From NCBI GenBank assembly GCA_900088475.1, contig FLMG01003337.1, positions 1 through 64,000 of the forward strand: a DNA stretch of 64,000 bases, written 5' to 3'. The stretch comes from Hyphochytrium catenoides. Taxonomy: Eukaryota; Sar; Hyphochytriomycetes; Hyphochytriales; Hyphochytriaceae. The notes beneath the pieces are model-generated. The model was not told the origin of the DNA. It ran no database searches and was given only the letters and a program-made list of their open reading frames with translations. Each line of letters begins with the position of its first letter. Position 1 is the first letter of the stretch. The position numbers were made by a program, and so were the translations under genes. This document shows positions 23,601 through 34,000 of this stretch, one piece after another.

Positions 23601-25821
23601 CGACGATGATGACGCCTTGCTTGATGAGCTGTTGGCATCTAGTCCTGTCACTAGCGCATCCCCTCCTCAGAAACCCAGTCTGGGAAAAGAAAACACCCTC
23701 GGCTTCGAAGGCTTACATTCCACAGTTGTTGAGGGCCACACCGAAGAAAGACAGAAGGAGTATAAAGTAGATGCACAATTCGCATCTCGAGAGCTAAGTG
23801 ACCTCTGTGAACATATGAATGAGAGGCATCGTAGTGCGAAGCTAGTATCAAAAGCTTGTGAGGAACTCTTTCTCACTCTATTCCTGAGAAATAACCCTCA
23901 GGTAGTGTACATTACGAAGGTTTCGCCACTCAACCTACATTCTTTCACATTCCTTTCAGCCTCACATGCAAGCATAGACTAGTTTGTTACCCTGCTGTCA
24001 TCTAGAGGCGTATTAGCGACCTGCTGCCTGTTACAGGGACGCCATAATCTGTGGCTAACTCCGCTCTTTGTGCTAAAAGGTGGAGCCAGCAATCATTACC
24101 AGTGTGAAGAGCAATGGTGTGATTGCTTATGTACCCAAGTTTGATTTTAGAGGCCCTGTCTATGTCCGCGACAAATATGGGGATATACAGATAGACCCTG
24201 CCTTACTTGGACTTGATACACAGGTATATAACCCAGCTATGACCGTCCAGGTTGCTTTTGGCTTTGGTCCGGTTTGTTTGGAGCTCGTGACATTCTGACG
24301 GTTAGAATTGCGCTGAACACTCCACAGGATTTTCCGTCTGCCACGTCGGGCTTCGAAGCTCATCCACGCATAAAAAGGCTTCCCGGAGCCACCTTAACGC
24401 TGAAGGAAGATGAAAGGGTAAGCAGTGAGCCAACGTTAGTGACAGCTGCCAAACCGGCTTAGTAATTTAAGCAGTCAACCTCATTGCTCTTTTAACATCG
24501 CCTGCCTTTTGCAGCTTTTGATTCTCGCGCACAAAGATGCTCCACGTCCGATGACACTACGCGTCTTTGACAGAATTCTTCTCCAATTGTCATGCGACTT
24601 CTCAACTGCCATGGCGCGGTTGCCAACCATTCGGTGCCATCTGGTAGGAGTAGGCCAAGGGACTACCAAGCATGGCAGCACCGTTGAAGGTAGTGTCAGA
24701 ATGTTACCTCTCGCATTTGGCACTGAGCTTCTTCCCCGTTCTCCTTTCCCCGAACTTTCCTGTCTTGACTTTGAGTATGGCTCTGCCATTACTCAGTTAA
24801 TTTGGAACTTTGATTGGCTACGTCCCCGATTTGGCCAAGGCCCCAAAGTGGCCAATGGCTCTGAACCAAGGGGTATCCTTGTCAATCGTTATCTTACTTT
24901 GTAACGTGGCAACAAGACCGTCACACGCAAATGAGTAGTACCTATGAAACCTTGCAAGACCTCTCGCTACCCATTCAGTGTCCCCTCCCTCAAAAGTAAA
25001 CAGGAGGTTGATCTAAGTCGCCTTTCTTGCTCTTCTAATCAGGCGAGAAGTTCAATGTCTACAAAGGAATAAGAAACGCCTTGACATTGCAGAACTGGCA
25101 GGAGGAGGCAGCAAGTTCGCGACATCCGATCTCTGCCTTTAATACAGGGACATTGGTTCGGCCTATGTCAGCTTACTTCGCTTGCCCGCCACAAAAACAC
25201 GATGGAAGGTCAGGAGGCACGACCAGTATGAGGTTTGCCCTTGATGCTGCCAGAGCGAAATCCGCAGAAAGCAATGGAATCAGATCCAAGGAGCCCAAGC
25301 CTAAGAGCATCCAGGTCAATGCCAGCGGCACCAGGTACGTACTGTAGCAAAGTGTGGAATTGAGCAACCCTATTGTTATAGGAGAGGTCGGGGGTTCGGC
25401 CCAAGGGATGATGTGAGTTCAAAATCAAAATGGACTGGACGGGGTTCCCTGGGCAACGCGTTTGGGAAAAGAAGGAGCCGATTTGTTTACCAAAGCAGCA
25501 CGGCAACTGATTCAAGGACGTCTTTTCTTCAACCCGTGTAAAAGGATTAGCTTTGGAGGTTTCCGTACTCCCAACCCTACTCAGTGGAGGCGATCAAAGT
25601 ACCAAGAACTAGACCGAATGAATTCAGATGCTATAGATTATGGCGCCAGCGATGGTTTACTTGTATCATCGACTAGCAGCTCAAGGACTTCGCAGGCTCT
25701 ATCCCAAGCATCCAATCCAGATGCAATGAGAAGGTTAGAGCGAGAAGCGGTACGGAGAACTGAGAAGCTACTGGCGGCGAAAAGACATGATAAAATCAAC
25801 AAAAAGCTGAGGCAAAAATAG
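17686..25821 (+). CDS. DIS3: DIS3 / Rrp44 exosome ribonuclease (about 24 exons)
   Basis: Catalytic subunit of the RNA exosome: PIN endonuclease plus RNB 3'-5' exonuclease. Order seen: CYSRACGLC (CR3 Cys motif), [17 protein letters not shown] (PIN), [11 protein letters not shown] (PIN), [11 protein letters not shown] and [12 protein letters not shown] (cold-shock domains), then [15 protein letters not shown] (RNB Asp cluster at 20961-20999), [73 protein letters not shown] and an S1 part ([13 protein letters not shown]). Key joins are 21101/21303, 21338/21408, 21593/21867, 22349/22504 and 22971/23170. About 100-150 residues are inserted after the RYPDIIVHR motif, before [11 protein letters not shown]. 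After the S1 domain a basic tail (exons 25043-25334, 25382-25535, 25585-25821) joins in phase and has no start of its own. It could instead be a separate gene, with DIS3 ending at 24904. The model is about 1,426 residues against about 960 in human. Confidence 0.9.
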
Positions 25822-25912
25822 TACTGTACGCTGATTAGAACAATGTCGGTGGCTCTTTGCCTTTGCTGCCCAGTGAAATACCACCTGGGTCACTTATACT
25901 CTGTAAATTAAT

Positions 25913-27699
25913 CTATTGTTCATACATCCGCGCAGTATACTCGACCAGGTAGCAAGGAGAACACTCCTTAACCAAACTATCGGATAGGGGAATGATAACT
26001 TGGTCCCTAAGATTATCAAGGGCTTCTTCTTTCTGGAAATCGTCACATTCTTCAGTAGGGTTTAGCTCTGTCTCACTAGACCCACAGAATATTACAGCTT
26101 CATAGCCCATCATCTTCCATTCCTCTCGTACCCGATCAGCCTCATAGCTTCTTTCGAAATCTTCTTTTGTCCAAGGCGCATAGTAGACCTGCCCGAGGTC
26201 AACTAAAGTAAGCAGCACCCTCCAGGTATAAAAGATGGGGATTTCACTCTCGATGGCTTTGTCCTTGCAAACACACACGGAGAAGATTAGATTGGAGTTG
26301 ATGAGGGGCAAGCGTGAATCAATGGGAGTCGGCAGTCCATTATAGCTGAAAAGCAGATTACGGCAACCACTGGTAAGCTGTAAGACGCGTGGAAAAGAAG
26401 CATTGAAAAGAAAAACAGCCCTACAGATCTTTAGAGAAAATGGGAGCTTAAGCAAAAGCACAGCGAGATAGAAAAGAACCTCACTGACTGCCAGGGTAAC
26501 CGTGTGGACTCGTATCTTACCGTTCGTGAGCGTCGAAAATGTTTATCTGCTATACAAATATTGGTGCTGAACTCCGCCACTTCAGCCCTCTCCTCCAGAG
26601 TCCCGGAGTTTACAGCCTCCGAAAGCGACCCCGGGGCCGCACCATAGAATAGAAGCTTGAGCTTCCTGCCTTCCTTTGCCTTTTCCACAAGAGTCTTCAT
26701 CTTCTCTCGGTTATAAATCTGAAATGGTGTGTTTGTCCACATGGGCAGGAACGGAAAATAGGTGTGGAGATTTGTTTACTGAGTGATATGCCAAGTGCAG
26801 TAGGTTGATCGTGGACCTAGCTCACGCTCTCACTCACCTTCAGAACGCGAGAGCACTTGTAACGCGCAAGAGATGAGGACGTCTGCAAAAGAATCAAAGC
26901 CTCGACGGCCTAACCAGCAAAAGCTAAGAATTGGGGAGATTCATGGACCAATATTTTTAAAGTAATGCCGAACTTCCCGGTTGACAGAACTCGCTCCAGA
27001 GATGATTGGGAATAACTTCACAAAGAACATAAGCGTGAACACACACACACCAGGGCACCCCGTGATGCTGAATGGCGGCACAGATCGGTTTTGCCGGTGG
27101 CCGTACTCACCTTCAATTCCAGGCTGTCATTCAATAAGTCTTGAATCAGGACGTTTCCTACTTCGCCCTAGTGTGATCAGATAGTTAGTCAGTCTATCCA
27201 GTGAACAGAGACACAAGGCATACGATTAGCAGGGGAGAAAATTGGAATCACTTACTTCCTCGTTGACCCAAGATGTCGGAGAGCGCAATGCGAAACTAAC
27301 CAGCTTTGTAATGGAATGGTCAAGTTTATGTACGTGTGCAGGGCAGTAGAAGTGAGCAGGCAAAAAGTTAGAAAACAGTCTATGGACTCCGGGCGTAAAA
27401 CTAGGCATGGGCATTATGAAGATAAGGTAGCAGAACAATTGAAGTTTGCGAGGCTTAGCACTATAATATTGACATAGGTGGGCCTCCCTGTGCGATAAAG
27501 AAGGATTATCGCGAGAGAGAATGAGCGCCGGTTCAGAGAGAACCATTACCCGAAAACAACACCCTCGACCAAATTTCGTACCTGTTCAAGAACAACCTCC
27601 TTTCTTTGACGCAGTATCGAGTCTACATAGTTGGTGCCGAAGAGGGAGAACGATGGAGGAACAAAGTCCGTTACTTCTATGACCGAGTCGTCCAAAGAC
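25913..27699 (-). CDS. unidentified protein gene, 5' end unresolved
   Basis: Not recognised. Exons that fit by splice sites and phase read in order: 27699-27582 (FVPPSFSLFGTNYVDSIL), then a short exon near 27290-27245 (LVSFALRSPTSWVNEE), one near 27180-27120 (GEVGNVLIQDLLND), one near 26910-26845 (AVEALILLQTSSSL), one from about 26721 to 26521 (KLKLLFYGAAPGSLSEAV), and a long last exon from about 26380 to the stop at 25913. All joins after the first are phase 0. The last exon contains QVYYAPWTKEDFERSYEADR and IIPLSDSLVKECSPCYLVEY. No transmembrane segment or catalytic motif is obvious. The first exon must be spliced from upstream (phase 2 acceptor); I could not place its donor, and the neighbouring minus-strand gene ends only about 120 nt upstream. 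Confidence 0.55.
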
Positions 27700-27822
27700 C
27701 TACACGTTGAATGGACATGTCAAAAATCCAGAAGCTTTCGTTTTAGCGCCCCAAGAGGATCCAACAGGACCGAGATCGACCACAAACATGTCCCAATCGG
27801 TCCATCTCTCTATGCAGCAGTT

Positions 27823-30447
27823 TCAAGAATGTAGCAGAGGCTTAGGTACAGCTGACGCTGGAGAATAGGAAGGAGACTTGCCCATAGAGATCCCCTTGTA
27901 CCAATACCTTTCTGGCACCAGCTCTTCTCCCTCAAACGCTTTGGTTTCGTCGCCTACCGTATACCGGTAGAATAGGGTTTGGTCCCCACCACCCTTAACA
28001 GGACTAAGGTCCGCGCTGAATCGCGTTTCTTCGAGCCGCTTGCTTCTTGATGTTCTGTCCCTGCTCCTAGCAAAAGGAGATTGATATCCGTATGTGGTTC
28101 GTCCACCAGCTTCAGTATTAGGCGCCTCGATATAGTCGTCCCTTTCGATTGAAGCATTGTCCGGAAGGGTAATCCCAAGTCCTACCGTCCTTTTGCCTTG
28201 CTTTCTCCCAATAGATGTGTCGTCCTTTTTGGCGGTCCGCTTGTGCGTGACATCTCTAGTGGTAGCTGACATGGTGCTCGCCTTTTTCCCCCTGAGTGGC
28301 CTTTCTTTCTTCTTTTGCGAGTGATCGTCTTTCTTTCTGAAAGCCTCTTCACTCTGCGGACGAACTTAGCATATAAAAGGTAGTCAGACAGTTCTGGCCA
28401 GGCTTTCTTTGCCTTCCATGTAACAGCGTACCGAGGGTCGCACTCTGAGGCCTGTCAGGGTTCCGACTGTATTTTCCATACTGACGTTTCGGCTGTCGTT
28501 CAGCAAACCTAGTGATAACGGAAAGGTGAAAGGCTCATAAGGCTCATTTCCAGCTTCAGAAGATAAGATCTCCACAAATACTGGTGTTATAAATTTTCTA
28601 GACCCGCCCTCAAGCTATCGGTACAACCTCTCTTGGCGTTGCCTTTCTTTCGCGTTCCATGCTCATCAAGTGGTGGCCGAGGCGGTACTTGAACAACAGT
28701 AAACTTCATCACTTACCGAAGTTGCTTCATAAGCAGCGAATAGGAAAGCTTGTCTCTTTTCCTCAGCTCCTCGTCCTCTTTCGCTTTCTCTTTCTTCCGC
28801 TTGGCTGTTTCCCTTGCTATGGCCCTCCGGCGAAGAAGCTCCTGTTGCTCTCTTTCTGCTTGAAGCTTCCTTCTTTCTGCTTCTAATTGCCTTAAGGCCG
28901 ACTCGTAGCTCTTTTGCTCTTTTCGCGCTTCTCTGGGTTCTTGAGTTTTGTGTCCTACATAGCCAATCCCTAGTGCGCACCTTCTCAGACCGCTGGTCTC
29001 TTGAGATTTTGCCATCGCATTAGAGGAGGACTTTTTTTGATAGACCTTCAGTCTAGACGATAAGAGGGGCTGAATGGCCCTGCCCCAAGAAGATGATTGA
29101 TTGGGCATACTCGTCTCCATGCCATTCCTTCTTTTCTTCTTTTCCTGGCCTTCATTTTGCTTTTCCTTTCCGCTTCTTTGTGTAGGCTTATCGTTCGCTT
29201 GAGTCACTGAAAGCTTCGGTCGAACTAGCGAGACCTCATTCTTCCGTTTCTAGGGTGCGAGAGGTTAGGACCAGTCGAGCGCAAGGCTAAAGCTATCCTA
29301 TGTCCTGGAGCTAAGTGACTGGAAGGGCTGATCAAGGGACCATGGCCAGGAAGTATGTCAACCAACCTGAGCACTATCCTTCCAACCTAGTAAAGACTCT
29401 CCGTATACCCAGGCGATGCCGCCCGAAGCCTCTCGAGCAGTGTCCTCCGCTTTGAGGTGGTTTTCTCCACCGGAAGTGCTGGTAGCGCAGAAAGTCTTCG
29501 CAACCGGCGAAACCTGCGGTGTGTGCTGCATTTCACTTTCCTCTTCCTGGGCCCCCGGAGTCGCTTTCTTTTGGAGCCTTTCGTTGGCTTTATCCCGATC
29601 TGCGACGAACGACTTATAAAGGTTATAAAACTCATTCCTTGCAGCCTGACCAGATTGTCCTTGATTGCCATAGTCTGTGGGACGTAGAGAAGAGGAAGGA
29701 GGGGATACGATGAGACGTTAAGGATAGCTGATGGCGGTAGGGGTTTACACTCACGTTTGCCCTCCCCCACTGCATCAAGGTCCGCCATAAGGCTGCTAAC
29801 TTGCTCTCGGTAGAATCGCAAGAAGTCTCTACACTTGCGCTCAGCTTCTCCTCTTTCATCCTGAATATGATGAGTCCACCTACTTCAAACGGCATGAACA
29901 TCGCTTGTCAACGTGGACTCATGGAGAGACGAAGCAAAAGGGACCAACAGCGAGAACGTGTGTGGTGATCGGCAGACGCTTACCTGTGCAGTAAATCTCC
30001 CTTTATGGTCTGTGAAGAGACTAATCAGCACTGAGGGTCATTACACAGGGTCTGTCCAGACTTATCTATGGTCTGTACTCTCACCTGAGGAGGATAGTCT
30101 GACTTGGCGGCAGCGTTTCTCTCATGAGGAAGGAAAGAGGGTGACGTGTTGAGACCAGGTGCTTCTTAATGATAGTTCTGGTGAGAGACCATCAACGAAA
30201 GGTCAGATTCAATAGACGACTTACCTCTTGATTCGGGGTCATTCATGGACTCGAAAGACTCCTGGCTGGAAAAAAGTTCCCTCTCTATCAAGGTTGAGTC
30301 CGACCGCGCGTGGTCGTCACTGTCTGTTTTGAGAGAAAATTCCCTTTGGGACTCGCCTGGGATTCGGGGCCCAGTGACCTGAAAGTCAACTTGGTCTCCT
30401 CGAACCTTCTGAGGAGGAACCTTCCTACCCAACAGCATCTCTGCCAT
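27823..30447 (-). CDS. hypothetical charged coiled-coil protein (7 exons)
   Basis: Not recognised. Exons 30447-30225, 30009-29984, 29860-29755, 29674-29367, 29249-28717, 28597-28432 and 28353-27823 join in frame to 630 residues. The start MAEMLLGRK follows a region without coding signal. Exon 2 is only 26 nt (DHKGRFTAQ). The middle has KCRDFLRFYREQVSSLMADL, then about 90 residues rich in Arg, Glu, Lys and Gln (QLEAERRKLQAEREQQELLR) typical of a long single helix or coiled coil. Further on are KFITPVFVEILSSEAG and a basic Ser/Thr-rich tail ending in a Tyr-rich segment (ERYWYKGISMGKSPSY). It is probably a cytoskeletal or nuclear structural protein; that is inference. It lies upstream of the other unidentified gene on the same strand. 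Confidence 0.65.
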
Positions 30448-31091
30448 GAAGTTAGCTGTCGCCTATGCTTTCTGCCATGCGGAGCGGAATGCTCGCTTCG
30501 CTTGTCCTGCGCATTCTCCAACAACACTATTCAAGGTGTTGTCATTCAGGTGCCCTTGCACCCGTCTTCCTCTTGTGCTTGACAATGAAGCTCGCAGTTG
30601 TAAGAGCGGCCGTATCACCAACAAGCAAGGCTCTACTCTCTACATCCTCTCCTCTCCATGTAGCATAGTGCTTCATCCTTCGTCTACTGCTGTGTCTACT
30701 TCAATCACAACATCACAACAAATAAATCTTCTGTCTTCCCGCCTCTTTCTTTCGTCCTTCTTCGTCTTCTATCTTTGGAATTTGATGTAGTAGACTGATT
30801 ATCTCTTTTGGCATGCCTCTGATTATCTAGGTGGGCTTCCCGCGACTTTCTTCAGTTTTCAATAGTTCGCTTCATGAAGCAGCTTGACCGGTACAATCTC
30901 CGGATTTGGGTCCTGGAGTTCCGTCCTTGAGTGAAGCAGTGAAGCACTTGCTCTTTGGTTCCAGACGACAGATGATGAGACGCTAGGCTCCGTAAACCGC
31001 CAAAGGTCAAACCTTGAAGACTGGCGCCAGGAAGACTTTAACTCGCCCAGCACCGGCAGAATCATGCTCTGAAGCCGAATTTTGGAGCATA
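30448..31091. promoter_or_regulatory. divergent intergenic region between the coiled-coil and GCP4 genes
   Basis: Two genes begin here and diverge. Overlapping plus-strand ORFs of 60-114 codons occur in three frames with no family motif and are taken as noise. The part near 30700-30780 is pyrimidine-rich. Confidence 0.35.
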
Positions 31092-34000
31092 ATGAAGAAG
31101 GACCTGCTGTATGCCCTGGTGGGCATTACCGGAGACATCATTGTGGAAGATGGCCAGAGCTTTAGAGTTCATCCAGGCAGGTGAAGTGCCGTGCCCCACG
31201 GTGGGACACACCGGCTGACAATACTCGCGTAGGAATTCCCTTCATTTCGGATTCGGAAAAGGTCATCATCAACAGTATCGTGAAACTGGGCTTTCTCTAT
31301 AAAAAGCTCCTCGAATTTTGCCGTCAAACAAGTGGATGGACCAATACTGAAGGCAATGAGAAGTGCTGTACTTCACTGAGATCTATTATCTGATAAGCTT
31401 CTTTTTCTCCAGGAACCGCAGCCTCAAATTTACAGGGCGGCGTCTACCTTAGGGCGGTCGCGGCAGGTATTCAAGAAGCTCTTGACCAGTACCGTCAGGA
31501 GTTAATACAGCTGGAAAAGGTGAGAGTACTCTCTCTCTGGACAAGTTCTCTCGTTACTAAGCGTCTTACACGCAGGACCTGAACAAGGATGGTGAAAAAG
31601 TTCAATTAGCAAGATTTCTTCGGCTGCGAAATCCCTACGAAATAGTTCTCTCATCTATGGTTGCCACGGTGGATACCGTGCAACGCAAGGGCCTCAAGGG
31701 AGGTAGGCCGAGGCCTCCTATCGATGGCTACTTCTCTTTTTGCAAATATGATAGGCCTCTAACACAGCTCCATAGCTGCCATCATAGATCTTGTTTATGC
31801 TAGAAGCCGATGTGGAATTAGGGCTGTTCAAGATTGCTTCGAGCGGTTGCACTTCTTCTGTACAAGGTAGGCAGATGTAGAAATCTACACAGTACCAGGA
31901 AGCTTTTCAATTCTGCCATCTGTTCTGCCTTTTCTTACCTCCCCTCGCTCAGCTGGGTACAAGCAGACAGTACTATTAGGATGCTGGCGACGAAAGCCTT
32001 ACCTGGACATTGCTCACAAACAACTCTTGGGTGCTTTATAAATCCCTCACGCAGAGTATTTATAAGCCAAGTCATTTCTTGGACGCTGGACGGCCTACTG
32101 AACGACCCGTTCGACGAATTTTTTATTAAAGAGCGGGCGGATGGCAAATCTAGCACAAGAAAAGCTTTTAGAAGATCCAAGCTTGGTCTGCTTGCTAAGG
32201 GTTAGTGTTCCATTGTGTGTGCTTGCGCAATGTGCTCATTGTGTGTGCTTGCGCAATGTGCTCTCTGGACTCATTATTCCCTTTCCCTTGCTGACCTCAT
32301 CCCTTTTCCCTTCTTGACCTTGTAATTTGGGTGATTAAGACGTTTTAGATGAAGAAGAAGCCAGATTTGCAGAATACTTGTGGAATAGCGCATACTACGT
32401 CGCTCTCGATAAGATTCCGTCGTCTATTATACCAGCAGAAATTGCTGAGAAGATCTTATTTATTGGCAAGGCCATCCAGGTACAGGAAAAGGAATGGAGG
32501 TCAAGGGATTCGCCTAAAGTGTTACCATGGCGAGAAGCACCTAGTGTTTTAAGATTTTTGCCCATAAAGTTGCGGTTGAGAAGGCGGCAATTCTGTAAGC
32601 CCTCACCAGATGCATGCAGGTGCTAGCCCAACATGAAGATGATCATCTGTCTTCAAGAGAATCGAATGCTCATCTAACCGTAGAGGAAATAGATATATTT
32701 CGTAGCACTTTCCGGACGTTGATGGACCACAAGTATCACCTGCTTTCCTTCCAGTGCGCCGTAGACAACCTAAAAGGTACCTCTTCCGTAGACTGGGCTC
32801 TATCCCTTATCACCACTTCCCTTGGGTCCATTGAGGTCCTGGTCCTGAGGACTGTGAGGATTTGACGCAATCGCTTTCCTTCGTTGCGTACTCCATGGGC
32901 ATCTCGAGTCTTCAGTTCTAGAATGACTCACCTTATCTCTTCTTGGATCACGTCCCATGGAAGAAACGGTGGCGCGGAAGCTTCAAACGCTCATTGTGCG
33001 AGAGGCTGACTTTATAGGCAATCTCACAGACTTAAGGGAGTTCTATTTGCTTTCCAAGGTAATAAGAGTAATGGTAACGATATAAGGCACTGAACGTGCT
33101 TAGGTCGCCCTTTGGTTACTATAGGGTGACTTTTACCAGACCTTTATCGAAGAAAGCCTCTCATTGCTCCAGAATCCCCCTTCTGCAAAGTCGGAAAGCG
33201 ACCTCAACTACGTAAGTGAATGTATGCTGTCAAAGCAGAATGGTTTGAGATGCCGGATGGGATGGAAAAGTTAAGCCCCTTCAGTGTCAAATAAATACTT
33301 GCACGTACAGGGGCCATTCCAGACAGCCGCACGGAAATGTCTTGTCAATGACGACTCCTTTCTGAAAAGATTTCGGATGAAGGTAACTAATTCTATGGGT
33401 ACTTCTGCCGATCTGAGAACATCCATTTAGCAATCTCACCCAATACAAGTTTAACGGTGGCGTTTGCAGGTATCTGTTCCAGCATTTTGCTACAAGGACT
33501 TTGAAGAACGACAGGGGCTGCAATTCACGGGTCTGGCTAGCTACCAAGAGAGTGCCAAGGTACCTGATCTGTCTTTTTGTTACCGCACTTTTAATTCCGT
33601 CGGAATGACTATAGTGAGCTGGAGCTTAAACTTTTTTACAGGCCATGCAGCTTTCGGCTCCCCAGAACTTAGACGGGGAGGTCATTGGAGAGTGGCCAGG
33701 AGGAGGACTATGGTGTGCTGATAAGAAGCCCATAGCAAATGTACGGGAGGACTTCTACTCCTCTACACGATATTACTCCCTCACTGGCACCGTCTTCTTT
33801 GGGTCGTTTCCACTCTGATCGCCTGCGTAGTTCTCGGTCTCTATAGAATCCAATCTCAGACCCAGGTTGAGCTAATAGTCTTGTCAGTAGGATTTCAACC
33901 TTTCTCTGGACTTTGAGTTCCCACTTGACCACAGCAGTCCCGGCTTCGCTGTAGTTTTCCATACCCATCGCAATGCTACAGGAGCAGGAGGAAGCGGAGG

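Noticed and set aside
29690-29760. TCCTTAAC in an intron of the coiled-coil gene
   Set aside because: It matches a U12 branch site, but it lies over 40 nt from the acceptor and the donor is an ordinary GTGAGT.
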